NCBI GenBank assembly: GCA_037442505.1
Contig: JBBIPZ010000004.1
Span: 1-64,000, forward strand
Direction of reading: 5' to 3'
Source: JBBIPZ01 sp037442505 [NCBI: Deltaproteobacteria bacterium]
Lineage (GTDB): Bacteria > CALINM01
DNA: 64,000 nucleotides
Shown here: positions 33,981 to 43,804 of the stretch, piece after piece
Layout of the letters: each line of letters starts with the position of its first letter
How positions within the stretch are numbered: the first letter of the stretch is position 1
The notes under the pieces: generated by a model
Database searches by the model: none
The model's input: the letters and a program-made list of their open reading frames with translations, nothing else
Told to the model about the DNA's origin: nothing
Program-made: the position numbers and the translations under genes

Positions 33981-34559
33981 TTATCTCATGCTATTAAAAC
34001 CAAGCTCAAACGCTTTAACATTAACATCAACCACTTTTTTATTTACTGTTTTTTTAATAACTTCTAAAACATCGTTTTTTTCGAATGGCAAAAACTTCAT
34101 CGCTGCACCCATCATAACAATGTTTAGAGCTCTCTTGTCCCCAGCTTCTATCGCAATTGATGTTCCAGAAAACTGATAAACATTTTTAGCGCTGTTCTTT
34201 ATAATTTCGCCGATATTTTCCGGGTACTTCTCAGCACCAATAGAAACAGTGATGCTGCTCATTCTGTAAGTATTGTATATTACATTACCAGTTTCCTTAA
34301 GAAAATGAATATACCGTGCGGTCTCTACAGGCTCAAATCCAATCAAAAGATCAGCCTCACCTTCACTTACCATAGGTGCATAAACTTTTTCACCAAAACG
34401 AACAAAAGAAACAACACTACCACCACGCTGTGCCATTCCGTGCACTTCACTCTGTTTTACATCATAGCCATGTTGCAAAGCTGATTCAGCGATAATTTTG
34501 CTTGTTAGTAAAACCCCCTGTCCTCCAACGCCGGCAATGACTATATTAAAAACGCTCAT
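33981..34559 (-). CDS. iorB: Indolepyruvate ferredoxin oxidoreductase beta subunit
   Basis: A 192-residue gamma-type 2-oxoacid oxidoreductase subunit. The N-terminal GVGGQGVLLTSKIIAESAL and SEVHGMAQRGGSVVSFVRFG are diagnostic. With IorA it decarboxylates aryl pyruvates (from Phe, Tyr, Trp) to aryl-acetyl-CoA, reducing ferredoxin. ATGA overlap with iorA implies coupling. Confidence 0.93.
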   Translation of the reverse strand: MSVFNIVIAGVGGQGVLLTSKIIAESALQHGYDVKQSEVHGMAQRGGSVVSFVRFGEKVYAPMVSEGEADLLIGFEPVETARYIHFLKETGNVIYNTYRMSSITVSIGAEKYPENIGEIIKNSAKNVYQFSGTSIAIEAGDKRALNIVMMGAAMKFLPFEKNDVLEVIKKTVNKKVVDVNVKAFELGFNSMR

Positions 34560-36313
34560 ACTTCTCCCCCTTCAATAGCATCAAACTTGCACTGCTGTTG
34601 ACATACAGTACAACCGTTGCAAAGCAGTGGATCTATCTGGACAAATTTTGTTTCGCCTTCTTCCATAAGACTCAGAGCAACACAACCTACCTTTAGACAC
34701 ATTTTACATGCAGTACATTTTTCTTTATTTACCTTTAGTGCCTTCTTAGCAACTCTGTACCTTAAAACACAAGGCTGATTTGAAATCAGGACAGAGGGAC
34801 CTTCTGTTTCCATCTCTTCTTTAAAAATCTTTTCTAACTCTTTCAGATTGTAAGTATCAATATTCCTGACCCTTTTTGCCCCTATGGTATGACAAAGCTT
34901 TTCAATACTAAGCTTTATTGCTTCTTTGCCTTTTGCTGTTCTGCCTGTGCCTGGATGTTCCTGACCACCTGTCATGCCTGTTGTGTCATTATTCATTATC
35001 ACCACTACAGCATCACCACTGTTATACACCATGTCAATCAAACCGGTGATCCCGGAATGCAAAAAAGTAGAATCTCCAATAACAGCAATTGGTTTTTGCT
35101 TTATCCCCTGTAATTCAAGTCCTTTTGCTATGCCATGTGCGGCAGAGATACTTGCGCCCATACATATACAGGTATGCATTGCAGAAAATGGAGGTAAACC
35201 ACCAAGGGTGTAGCAACCTATATCACCAGAAACAAAGTATTTTAGCTTTGACAGAGTTGTAAACAATCCCCTGTGTGAGCATCCGGGACATAACGTGGGT
35301 GGTCTCCTTGTAAGCCCAGCCACAGGTGCTTTAAGTTCTACTTTCTTCCCAGAAACTTTCTCATATACAAGGTGTTTACTATACTCTCCGCAAACAGGAA
35401 AGAGATTCTTGCCAACATCTACGCGTATCCCCATTGCCTTAATTGTGTCTTCAAATATGGGATCTAACTCTTCCACGACAATGAGCTTTTTTACTTTACT
35501 CGCAAAGGCTTTAATCTTATTCTCCGGAAGTGGCCATGTTAAACCTAACTTAAGCACCGAAGCTTCAGGAAAAGCTTCTCTTACATATTGAAATGAGATA
35601 CCGTTAGCTATAAAACCTATTTCGTTAGAACCTTCTATCTCTAAATTCAGGGAAGTTTCCTCCGCAAACTCCTTTAATCTTTGCATCCTCTCTTCCACAA
35701 AAACATGTCTTTTCTGTGCATTAGAAGGCAGCATAACATACTTGGCAAAATCTTTAACAAGCTCTTTTACCTCTGAAATTGACGGCTCTGAAAGAGAGAC
35801 AACACTTTTACAATGAGACACCCTTGTTGTCGTTCTAAAAAGAACAGGAGTATCAAACTGTTCACTAATTTCAAATGCTAATTTCAAAAACTCCTTTGCC
35901 TCCTGCGAATCAGAAGGTTCAACACAAGGAATCTTTGCGAATCGTGCATAATGCCTTGAATCCTGCTCGTTTTGAGAGCTGAACATCCCCGGGTCATCCG
36001 CAACAAACAAAACCAGCCCTGCATTCACCCCTGTATAGGCTACTGTAAGTAGCGGATCTGCAGCCACATTAACACCAACATGCTTCATACAGGCCATAGA
36101 TCTGACACCAGAAATAGCCCCACCAATAGCTACCTCCAGTGCCACTTTTTCGTTTGTTGCCCATTCTACATGAATTTTACTTTCTTTATATTCAGTAGCC
36201 AGAGTTTCCGTCACTTCTGTACTGGGAGTACCCGGATATGACGAAACCAGCCTGCCTCCTGCTTCTATAAAACCTCTTGCTATTGCTTCATTACCAGATA
36301 GTATTGCTTTCAT
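34556..36313 (-). CDS. iorA: Indolepyruvate ferredoxin oxidoreductase alpha subunit
   Basis: A 585-residue subunit fusing the pyrimidine-binding domain (SSYPGTPSTEVTETLA), the thiamine diphosphate domain (TLCPGCSHRG, VIGDSTFLHSG, NNDTTGMTGGQEHPGTG) and a C-terminal ferredoxin domain with two cysteine clusters (CTACKMCLKVGC and CNGCTVCQQQC). The GDS...NND pair binds thiamine diphosphate through Mg2+. The role is oxidation of aryl pyruvates to aryl-acetyl-CoA. ATG 36313 follows AAGGGGG and is 19 bp after paaK. Confidence 0.95.
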   Translation of the reverse strand: MKAILSGNEAIARGFIEAGGRLVSSYPGTPSTEVTETLATEYKESKIHVEWATNEKVALEVAIGGAISGVRSMACMKHVGVNVAADPLLTVAYTGVNAGLVLFVADDPGMFSSQNEQDSRHYARFAKIPCVEPSDSQEAKEFLKLAFEISEQFDTPVLFRTTTRVSHCKSVVSLSEPSISEVKELVKDFAKYVMLPSNAQKRHVFVEERMQRLKEFAEETSLNLEIEGSNEIGFIANGISFQYVREAFPEASVLKLGLTWPLPENKIKAFASKVKKLIVVEELDPIFEDTIKAMGIRVDVGKNLFPVCGEYSKHLVYEKVSGKKVELKAPVAGLTRRPPTLCPGCSHRGLFTTLSKLKYFVSGDIGCYTLGGLPPFSAMHTCICMGASISAAHGIAKGLELQGIKQKPIAVIGDSTFLHSGITGLIDMVYNSGDAVVVIMNNDTTGMTGGQEHPGTGRTAKGKEAIKLSIEKLCHTIGAKRVRNIDTYNLKELEKIFKEEMETEGPSVLISNQPCVLRYRVAKKALKVNKEKCTACKMCLKVGCVALSLMEEGETKFVQIDPLLCNGCTVCQQQCKFDAIEGGEV

Positions 36314-36332
36314 TTAACCCCCTTGCTTCTCA

Positions 36333-37679
36333 TCACTTAGGTCTGTTATCGATAACCCTTTTTGCCTTTCCTTCGCTTCGCTGAATCGTATGCGGTGGCA
36401 TCAAAACCAGGTCCGTAGTAACACCAATTATCTCTTTTATATTTTTTTGTATCATCTTCTTTAGTTGTCTCATCTCGTCTGTCTCTCCAGCAAACTTAGT
36501 TCCGTCTTCCGAAAGCACTTTTTTACAATACTTTTCAGAGAAATCAACCGTAACTTCTACCTGAACGGTTAGTTCATCCATCCTGCCTCTTCTGTCAACA
36601 ATTAACATATAGTGTGGTGCAACCTCTGGAGACTTTAAGAGAACAGACTCCACCTGAGATGGGAACACGTTCACACCTCTTATAATCAACATATCATCTG
36701 ATCTGCCACGTACCCTATCCATCCTGACTAAAGTCCTTCCACATATACACTTTTCTGGATTTAACTTGCTGATATCCTTAACCCTGTAACGAATCAAAGG
36801 GATCCCCTCTTTGGCAAGCGTTGTTAAAACCAGTTCACCTTCAGAACCGTATGGAAGCGCTTCACCTGTATCTGGATCAATGATCTCAGGATAGAAAAGG
36901 TCTTCGTTGACATGTAAACCACTTTGTGCTTCTTCACACTCAAAAGAAACACCGGGCCCCGTTATCTCACTAAGTCCGTAAATGTCTATTGCCTTAATGT
37001 TAAGCTGGCGTTCTATCTCTTTTCTCATCGCATCAGTCCATGGCTCTGCGCCAAAGATACCAACCCTCAACCTTAACGACATTGGATTTACACCCATTTT
37101 TAACATCTCATCGTACATATATAAGGCAAAAGATGGTGTTGAACACAAAACTGTACTGCCAAAGTCCTGTAAAAGCATTATCTGCTTTTGGGTTTGTCCA
37201 CCTGAGATTGGAATTACTGCTGCTCCAATCTTTTCTGCGCCATAGTGTGCTCCTAAACCACCAGTGAACAAACCGTAACCATAAGCATTTTGAACTATAT
37301 CGTATCTGGTGACACCAGCTGCAGTCATTGTACGAGCCATAGCTTCTGCCCACATTTCGATATCTGTTCTTGTGTATCCTACAACAGTAGGTTTCCCGGT
37401 AGTGCCAGAGGAAGCATGTATTCTAACAATATTTGATAGGGGTTCAGCAAACAGATTGAACGGGTAGTTATCTCTCAAATCCTGTTTTGTTGTAAAAGGA
37501 AGCTTTACGATATCATCAATTGATTTGATATCTGATGGTTTTATGCCTTTCTCATCAAAAGCTTTTTTGTAAAAAGGAACCCTTTCGTAAACTCGTTCAC
37601 AAACATGCCTTAACCTCTGACCCTGAATCTTTCTTAACTCATCCCTGCTTAAAGACTCTACATTACTCCAGTGTGCCAT
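36333..37679 (-). CDS. paaK: Phenylacetate--CoA ligase
   Basis: A 448-residue adenylate-forming enzyme of the PaaK family. The phosphate loop [48 protein letters not shown] and [20 protein letters not shown] are characteristic. It activates phenylacetate or related aryl acetates with CoA and ATP. Next to iorAB it can act on the same aryl-acetyl level, or recapture free aryl acetates; this pairing is common in anaerobes. ATG 37679 follows GGGAGGG. Confidence 0.93.
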   Translation of the reverse strand: MAHWSNVESLSRDELRKIQGQRLRHVCERVYERVPFYKKAFDEKGIKPSDIKSIDDIVKLPFTTKQDLRDNYPFNLFAEPLSNIVRIHASSGTTGKPTVVGYTRTDIEMWAEAMARTMTAAGVTRYDIVQNAYGYGLFTGGLGAHYGAEKIGAAVIPISGGQTQKQIMLLQDFGSTVLCSTPSFALYMYDEMLKMGVNPMSLRLRVGIFGAEPWTDAMRKEIERQLNIKAIDIYGLSEITGPGVSFECEEAQSGLHVNEDLFYPEIIDPDTGEALPYGSEGELVLTTLAKEGIPLIRYRVKDISKLNPEKCICGRTLVRMDRVRGRSDDMLIIRGVNVFPSQVESVLLKSPEVAPHYMLIVDRRGRMDELTVQVEVTVDFSEKYCKKVLSEDGTKFAGETDEMRQLKKMIQKNIKEIIGVTTDLVLMPPHTIQRSEGKAKRVIDNRPK

Positions 37680-37701
37680 AATACCCTCCCATTTATTTAA
37701 A

Positions 37702-38571
37702 TTAATCTTTTTTCGAGTAATCGTAAAAACCTTTCCCTGCTTTCATGCCAAGCCAGCCAGCCTTTACCATCTTTCTCATTATGTCTGGCGGATTAAAACG
37801 GGGATCTTTTGTGTATTCATAAAAAATATTCCCAACATAGTAAGCTATTTCAACACCTGTAAAATCCATCAATTTGAGCGGTCCCATCGGCATATTCGTT
37901 CCTAAAACCATTGCATTATCGATATCTTCAGCAGAAGCAACTCCTGCCTCATATAGTCTTGCTGCATCAAGCATCATAGGAACAAGTAACCTGTTTACGA
38001 TAAAACCGGGCGTGTCTTTACAAAGCACAGATGTTTTCCCTAAGGTTTTTGCCATTGCGCGTGCAAGCTCAATAGTCTCTTCATCCGTCTGAATAGCTGG
38101 TATTATTTCGACAAGTTTCATAACTGGTACCGGATTAAAAAAGTGCATACCGATAAACTTACTCGGTCTCTTACACGACGCAGCCATCTCAGTAATAGAT
38201 AGAGACGATGTGTTGCTAGCAAAAACAACATCATCTCTCACCACTTTATCAAGCCTACCAAACAGTTCCTTTTTAATCTCGATACTCTCAAAAACCGCCT
38301 CAAAAACAAAATCAACGTTAGCAAGGTCTGCAGCTTCGGTTGTGTAACATATTTTGTTCAAGATGGCATCTCTGTCCTCTGGCGTCATCTTCCCTTTATC
38401 CACGAGCCTTTTTAAGCCACCTTCAATTATAGATTTTCCTCTTGCGATCGCTTGTTCATTAACCTCTAAAACGATTACATCAAAACCTGATTGGGCAGCA
38501 ACCTGAATAATACCAGCCCCCATCGAACCGCTACCACAAACTGCTACTTTTTTAATATCTTCTAACTTCAT
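37702..38571 (-). CDS. 3-hydroxybutyryl-CoA (3-hydroxyacyl-CoA) dehydrogenase
   Basis: A 289-residue single-domain dehydrogenase. The NAD-binding motif is [19 protein letters not shown], the catalytic His lies in [17 protein letters not shown], and [18 protein letters not shown] plus [19 protein letters not shown] are conserved. It oxidises (S)-3-hydroxybutyryl-CoA or a longer 3-hydroxyacyl-CoA to the 3-oxo form. It follows the hydratase gene by 17 bp. Substrate range cannot be read. Confidence 0.93.
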   Translation of the reverse strand: MKLEDIKKVAVCGSGSMGAGIIQVAAQSGFDVIVLEVNEQAIARGKSIIEGGLKRLVDKGKMTPEDRDAILNKICYTTEAADLANVDFVFEAVFESIEIKKELFGRLDKVVRDDVVFASNTSSLSITEMAASCKRPSKFIGMHFFNPVPVMKLVEIIPAIQTDEETIELARAMAKTLGKTSVLCKDTPGFIVNRLLVPMMLDAARLYEAGVASAEDIDNAMVLGTNMPMGPLKLMDFTGVEIAYYVGNIFYEYTKDPRFNPPDIMRKMVKAGWLGMKAGKGFYDYSKKD

Positions 38572-38588
38572 AATTTCCCCTCCCTGAT

Positions 38589-39368
38589 TTATTTCCCTTT
38601 AAACTCTGGTTTTCTTTTTTCAATAAATGCAGTTAGCCCTTCTTTTGCATCCTCAGTTTTAAACACCTCTACAAAGCCGTCTTTTTCTAAAGCCAAGCCT
38701 TCCAATAGTGGTAATTCTACACCTTTATAAACACATCTTTTTGCTATACCTATCGCCTTAGTAGCCATTTTGGTTAGTCTCTTAGCAAACTTTAAAGATT
38801 CCTGCATTAATTCTTCTGGCTCGTAAACTGCATCAACCAAGCCTAAAGAATATGCCTCTTCGGGTGTAAGCTGCGTCCTGTTAATAAGTAAATCCAATGC
38901 CTTATAGCCAACCAATCTAACCAACCTTTGCGTTCCCCCTGCACCGGGAATTATCCCCAATGATGTTTCCGGTAAACCTATGGTATGTTTACCTTTTGCT
39001 ATGAAACGATAATCACATGCCAGAGCCAACTCAAAACCACCACCTAACGCAAAACCATTTATCGCTGCAATCACTATCTTTGGCATGTCGTTAAGTTTTT
39101 GAAAACTTTTCTGGAAAAATGCGGTAGTTTCATCCGATTCTTTTTCAGTCATATTCAAAATCATCTTGATATCAGCACCAGCAACGAAAAAGCGTTCCAA
39201 TGCACTTGTAATAATGACAACCTTTACATCATCATTTGAAGCTACATCATCAAAAGCAGACGCTAATTCTGAAACAAAATCTTTGTTGATTGGATTTGAA
39301 GGTGGTCTGTTCATCTTAATGATTGCTACATTCTCATCAAGCTCGATACTCAAAAAATAATACGACAT
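38589..39368 (-). CDS. Enoyl-CoA hydratase (crotonase family)
   Basis: A 259-residue crotonase-fold protein. Both catalytic glutamates of enoyl-CoA hydratases are present, in ALGGGFELALACDYR and PETSLGIIPGAGGTQRL; the oxyanion-hole region is AGADIKMIL. It would hydrate crotonyl-CoA or related enoyl-CoA. Spacing to the next gene is 17 bp. Confidence 0.93.
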   Translation of the reverse strand: MSYYFLSIELDENVAIIKMNRPPSNPINKDFVSELASAFDDVASNDDVKVVIITSALERFFVAGADIKMILNMTEKESDETTAFFQKSFQKLNDMPKIVIAAINGFALGGGFELALACDYRFIAKGKHTIGLPETSLGIIPGAGGTQRLVRLVGYKALDLLINRTQLTPEEAYSLGLVDAVYEPEELMQESLKFAKRLTKMATKAIGIAKRCVYKGVELPLLEGLALEKDGFVEVFKTEDAKEGLTAFIEKRKPEFKGK

Positions 39369-39382
39369 AAAACCGTTCCCCC

Positions 39383-40945
39383 TTATTTTCTTACTTCTTT
39401 ACCGTATTTTTCTCTCAAAATTCTATGTAGTATTTTTCCTGCACCACTCCTTGGCATCTCTTCATCTTTGATAAAAATAACCTCTTTGGGTATCTTAAAG
39501 CCAGCTATCTTACCTCTACAAAACTCAATAATTTCTTGTTCGGTAGAAGTTTTATTTTCGTGTAAAACTATTATTGCTGTTACCTGTTCACCCCACTTTT
39601 CATGAGGCACACCTATCACAGCTACATCCTTTACAGAAGGATGCCCACCCACAACGTTCTCTACTTCAGAAGGATAAACATTTTCACCACCCGTTATTAT
39701 CATGTTAGCCTTTCTATCAACCAGATAAAAGAAACCATCAGCATCTTTATAAGCTAAATCTCCTGCACTAAAATACCCATCTGAAGTAAAAGATTTTTTC
39801 GTCTTTTCCGGGTCTTTATAATAGCCTTCAAACATCATAGGACCACGTGAATATAACTCGCCTACCTCACCTGTAGGCACCTCGCTTCCATCTTCGTCAA
39901 GAAGTTTAATTCGGTCTATTCCTATAACCTCACGTCCAATTGAACCTAATTTCTTTAACTGTTCATCAGGTCGTAAAATCGTAACAATACCAGCCTCTGT
40001 AGAACCATAAGCCTCGAACAACTGAGAGTTTTTAAAAAACTCAAGTATCGCTATTTTCGTATCTTTACGGACAGGTGCAGATGAGCAAAGAAGCTTTCTC
40101 ATACAATCAACATTATACTTTGTTTTCACTGCGTCTGGTAAAGCCAGAATCATGATGTAGTGTGTTGGAACTAATGATGTGAACGTTATTCTTTCGTTTG
40201 CAATTGTTCTTAAAAGGTCTTCCGGATCAAAGCTTTTGAGTTTATAAACATAGCAAGTTGCGCCTAAATATGTAAACGTAAAACCGTAATAAACAGAATT
40301 AATATGGCAAAGTGGCATAACAACCATACCGATATCATTTTCGTTAAAACCCTTCTCATAAGCAGTAACAAGCCACTGGGCAGCTAAGGAGTCATGTGTT
40401 TTAATTACTCCTTTGGGTAAACCTGTTGTACCCCCAGTGTACATTATAATCCACGTATCGTTGCCATTAATCACTACATCCGGTTCAGCATCAGGGGCAG
40501 ACTCTATAGCCTTTTCGTAAGAAACAGCATCATCATCTTCACCATCAAAAACAAAATAATGCTTCACATATTCAAGCTTTGGTCTAATATTGTGAACTGT
40601 TTCTTTAAAATCTGAGGAGTACACAACAACCTTTGCGTCAGAGTGATTTATTACATGAACCATTTCTGGTGGTGCTAACCTAAACATCACCGGAACTGCA
40701 ATAAAGCCACCCTTTGCACAGGCAGCATAAATCTCCATCCATTCGATACAGTTATATGCAATGACAGCAATCTTATCACCTTTAACCAAACCAAGTGAAG
40801 AAAACATATTTGCAAGTTTATTTGCCCTTTTATTCCATTGTGCAAAAGTAAGACTTCTATTAGAATCAAGTGTAGCTATCTTATCAGGTGTTCTTATCGC
40901 ATACATTCTTAAAGTATCAGCTATATTTAACCAGGCTCTCGACAT
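39383..40945 (-). CDS. Acyl-CoA synthetase (AMP-forming)
   Basis: A 520-residue adenylate-forming ligase. The phosphate loop is IIMYTGGTTGLPKGVIKTH, the adenine region EAYGSTEAGIV, the hinge DLAYKDADGFFYLVDRKANM and the catalytic C-terminal lysine in PRSGAGKILHRILREK. It is closest in style to long/medium-chain or aromatic acyl-CoA ligases; the substrate is not predictable by eye. It provides a second activation route beside PaaK and lies 10 bp after the dehydratase-family gene. Confidence 0.9.
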   Translation of the reverse strand: MSRAWLNIADTLRMYAIRTPDKIATLDSNRSLTFAQWNKRANKLANMFSSLGLVKGDKIAVIAYNCIEWMEIYAACAKGGFIAVPVMFRLAPPEMVHVINHSDAKVVVYSSDFKETVHNIRPKLEYVKHYFVFDGEDDDAVSYEKAIESAPDAEPDVVINGNDTWIIMYTGGTTGLPKGVIKTHDSLAAQWLVTAYEKGFNENDIGMVVMPLCHINSVYYGFTFTYLGATCYVYKLKSFDPEDLLRTIANERITFTSLVPTHYIMILALPDAVKTKYNVDCMRKLLCSSAPVRKDTKIAILEFFKNSQLFEAYGSTEAGIVTILRPDEQLKKLGSIGREVIGIDRIKLLDEDGSEVPTGEVGELYSRGPMMFEGYYKDPEKTKKSFTSDGYFSAGDLAYKDADGFFYLVDRKANMIITGGENVYPSEVENVVGGHPSVKDVAVIGVPHEKWGEQVTAIIVLHENKTSTEQEIIEFCRGKIAGFKIPKEVIFIKDEEMPRSGAGKILHRILREKYGKEVRK

Positions 40946-40955
40946 AACACCTCCA

Positions 40956-42167
40956 TTATAACTTGTTAGTTTTAATCATTTCGATAAACTCTTTCAAACG
41001 CGCTATCACCTTCTCCCTATCATAACCTAACTGGTCGTTATGGTCTGCTTCCAATAAAAGGGATGGGACTCCTAACTCTTCTCTTACCTGTCTGGCAAGT
41101 TCTGGTTGAACAAGCGAGTAAGGCTTACAGCTTCTATCTGAATGCATCACAATTCCATCAACCTTGTATTGTTTTACCAATTCTCTCAACAAATCATAAC
41201 GTCTTTCGATCTGAACATTTAAGAAACCAGAACCAACATAGTAACCGTAACTTTTTATAGGATTTGTCTCATCAACGATACCCATAAATCTTGGACCCCA
41301 CGCCTGTGTGTAAGTATCGATGACAAATATTGCTCCATACTGCTCTAACTCATCAAAAAGACGCAAATCATACCATATTGGTAGATTGTCCCATAACAAC
41401 CTAACCTTTTCATCTGGCACTGGAAAATCTTTGTTTTCTATGCGTTCTTTAAGTTCATCCCTTAAGAATTCAAGATGCGAAAGGTACTCTTTTTTTCCAC
41501 GCAATGCAACCATGGGAAACATGTGCGTAAAAATATCTCCTGCGTTCATTGGACAGGGCACATGTGCCCTTAACCCAAGTATTTCTGCCCAAATGCGTTT
41601 GCCTTCGTTAGCAATTTTCGTGATTTCGATAAATTTATCATAATCAAATTTGTTGCCCGTTTTAGCCTCAACAAAAGATATCATACGTTTTAGTTCTTCT
41701 TCCATGTAATCCAGATGAAACCCATCAGAATCATATTTAACCTGAGGTGCATCAATGGTGTATGTAGGTATATTAAAAAGCTTACCTACTGAACGCCACC
41801 ATGTCATTATCATAACACAGGAATTTGTTGTTTCTACCTGTAAAGTTGGAAGGGGTAACTCCCCCATAGGACCTTTTTTGGCTAATAAAGCACCGATATT
41901 TGCCCTTGCGTACGAACAAAGGTCCTGAGTAAATCCTTTGTATTCAGACACCTTAGAAAGTTCAGGGGTGACTCTTTGTGCCCCACACATTGCTCCATAA
42001 TTTTCTGGATAAAAAGGGAAAACATCCATCGCATAGAATATTTCACATGGCACACCAACATTCAGCCATGCAACTGGCTTTCCAGCTCTGGACACCTCGA
42101 AAAACTCGTCGTAATAATTTTTTATCAATCTTTTTAAACTCTCAGTTGCTTTTAGCCTCTTACCCAT
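40956..42167 (-). CDS. 2-hydroxyacyl-CoA dehydratase / benzoyl-CoA reductase family subunit (BcrB-like)
   Basis: A 403-residue member of the HgdB/BcrB/BcrC superfamily, whose pairs hold [4Fe-4S] clusters and perform radical dehydration of 2-hydroxyacyl-CoA or ATP-driven aromatic ring reduction. Cys41 (VPCEIFYAMD), Cys61 (GAMCGAQR), Cys84 (DLCSYAR) and a C-terminal HSDRSCKPYSL cysteine are candidate ligands; the end LLLEADHNDQLGYDRE is family-typical. The NVGVPCEIFYAMD and ENYGAMCGA stretches remind me of BcrB-type subunits. No activator ATPase (HgdC, FldI, BcrA/D type) is in the window. ATG follows GGAGA. Confidence 0.82.
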   Translation of the reverse strand: MGKRLKATESLKRLIKNYYDEFFEVSRAGKPVAWLNVGVPCEIFYAMDVFPFYPENYGAMCGAQRVTPELSKVSEYKGFTQDLCSYARANIGALLAKKGPMGELPLPTLQVETTNSCVMIMTWWRSVGKLFNIPTYTIDAPQVKYDSDGFHLDYMEEELKRMISFVEAKTGNKFDYDKFIEITKIANEGKRIWAEILGLRAHVPCPMNAGDIFTHMFPMVALRGKKEYLSHLEFLRDELKERIENKDFPVPDEKVRLLWDNLPIWYDLRLFDELEQYGAIFVIDTYTQAWGPRFMGIVDETNPIKSYGYYVGSGFLNVQIERRYDLLRELVKQYKVDGIVMHSDRSCKPYSLVQPELARQVREELGVPSLLLEADHNDQLGYDREKVIARLKEFIEMIKTNKL

Positions 42168-42211
42168 CTTTTCTCCATATTCTATGCAATGCTAATATAA
42201 ACGCTAACAAT

Positions 42212-43303
42212 TTAAAAAATTATACCTTCAATCTGTTCTGCAAACGCCTCTAATCGTGTTTTTAATTGTTGTTTGTTTGACAACCTGTGGTCTGTCTCAA
42301 CATAAATATGCGGCACGCCCTCTTTTTCTAATCTTTCTTTGATAAATGCATATTCAACGCCTTCTGAGTCACAAAAATGGGTACGCAAAAATACTACCCC
42401 TTTTGCGTTGGAAGAGTTTATCTCATACATAAGTTCTTCAATCCTTCTTTCTGTGGGCTCTTTGACAGAACAAGGAGGTTTAAGGATGTAGCGTTTTGCA
42501 ATATTTATCGCCATCTCGTTTATGTCTTCCCCGGTCTCGCAAACCAGATCTTTGAAAAATCTTGTTCCACTTGATATATCATCGCTAACGACTGAAAATC
42601 CAATTTCATCTAAAAGCTTAAAAAACTCCAATGTGTCAATTTCTGCAGCAGAGACAACAACTTTAATCTTGCTTTGAGATTTATTATCGCTATGTTTTAA
42701 AACAAATTTTTTGTAATCAGCTACAAAATCATTATTGTCAAGATATGTTGAGGAAAAAACAAGTTTGTAAAACTCTTCAGAGCTACACGATAAAGAACCT
42801 TTTTTCCTCATACTGTATAGATTCATAAGCATCTTACGCTTTTCGTTTACCTGAGAAATTGCTCGTTTCAAATTATCTGTAAGTAATTGCTTGTTCAGAT
42901 ATTTCCCAACGTTATCAAATACCCTTAAAAACTCTTTCGCAAGATAACCTGCAGACTCTTCACGAGTTACCTGTGCATAACGAATATACTCAACAAAAGG
43001 AGAGAGTTTTTCTGTTTTCCAGACTTCATACACGCCACGTAAGGAATCGCAGTAACGTGTGAAGATTACCCCTGATAAAAAGTCGAGTTTTCTCTGAAAC
43101 GCCTGTTCAAGTAAATTTTTTGCATAAGGACAGCAAAATCCCTGAATGTATGCGTTAGATACAGAAGGTTCTAACTCATCACTCATCAATCTTACTGGAT
43201 GAATAGCCAACGCAATTAAAAACTCTTCTGGCATATACGTATCAAAATAACCTACGACATTTTTTGTTTTTGAAATATTTTGTAAATATGAAAAGTACTC
43301 CAT
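42212..43303 (-). CDS. 2-hydroxyacyl-CoA dehydratase / benzoyl-CoA reductase family subunit (BcrC-like)
   Basis: A 363-residue second member of the same superfamily. The cysteines typical of the family appear in IQGFCCPYAKNLLEQAF (58-59) and VIFTRYCDSLRGVYEVW (86, shifted by one for the GTG start), with FLRTHFCDSEGVEYAF and IYVETDHRLSNKQQLKTRLEAF near the C-terminus. It probably pairs with the BcrB-like subunit encoded next, 44 bp away. Start is ATG 43303 or the adjacent GTG 43306, just after the DUF35 stop. The substrate is unknown: phenyllactyl-CoA-type dehydration and ring reduction are both possible. Confidence 0.8.
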   Translation of the reverse strand: MEYFSYLQNISKTKNVVGYFDTYMPEEFLIALAIHPVRLMSDELEPSVSNAYIQGFCCPYAKNLLEQAFQRKLDFLSGVIFTRYCDSLRGVYEVWKTEKLSPFVEYIRYAQVTREESAGYLAKEFLRVFDNVGKYLNKQLLTDNLKRAISQVNEKRKMLMNLYSMRKKGSLSCSSEEFYKLVFSSTYLDNNDFVADYKKFVLKHSDNKSQSKIKVVVSAAEIDTLEFFKLLDEIGFSVVSDDISSGTRFFKDLVCETGEDINEMAINIAKRYILKPPCSVKEPTERRIEELMYEINSSNAKGVVFLRTHFCDSEGVEYAFIKERLEKEGVPHIYVETDHRLSNKQQLKTRLEAFAEQIEGIIF

Positions 43304-43309
43304 CACTAC

Positions 43310-43804
43310 CTACTTTCTTTTATTTTCATCAACAGGTTCAAATGCAAAATAGTAACGTTTTATTTCCACAGTCTCCCTGCCAAACTCTGCTGGAAAAGGC
43401 TCTACCTCATAAGAGACAAAACGAACTTTATCACCTTCTTCAAGTGATCCCGGCTTACAGTTGATAATACGTGTAATAAATGTAAAATAACCTTCTAACG
43501 TAATCATCGCCAAACAAAGTGGTGTTTCAAAACCAATCGGAACACCAATTTCTTCAACCACAGGCACTACCACTGTTGCTTCTTTGGGCAGTTCAAACCA
43601 GTCTAAATTTTCTGACAGACATTCTGGACATACAACACGTGGTGGATAAGAAAGCTTGCCGCAATCTTTGCATTTTGTAGTGGTAAAGCGCCCTTCTTTT
43701 AAATTATCAAAAAATGGCTGTATACGTGTAAATTCTTTACCCTGTGGCGGATAAAGATCCATTGTCACAGCATATTTACCTTCAAGTCTTGATATTCCTC
43801 TCAT
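43310..43804 (-). CDS. DUF35 zinc-ribbon/OB-fold partner of thiolase
   Basis: A 164-residue protein with an N-terminal helix, a rubredoxin-like zinc ribbon (TTKCKDCGKLSYPPRVVCPEC, two CxxC pairs) and a C-terminal OB-fold (DUF35). Such proteins bind an adjacent thiolase and contact its CoA substrate; BbsA with BbsB in anaerobic toluene degradation is a characterised example. The ATGA overlap with the thiolase stop supports complex formation. Confidence 0.88.
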   Translation of the reverse strand: MRGISRLEGKYAVTMDLYPPQGKEFTRIQPFFDNLKEGRFTTTKCKDCGKLSYPPRVVCPECLSENLDWFELPKEATVVVPVVEEIGVPIGFETPLCLAMITLEGYFTFITRIINCKPGSLEEGDKVRFVSYEVEPFPAEFGRETVEIKRYYFAFEPVDENKRK

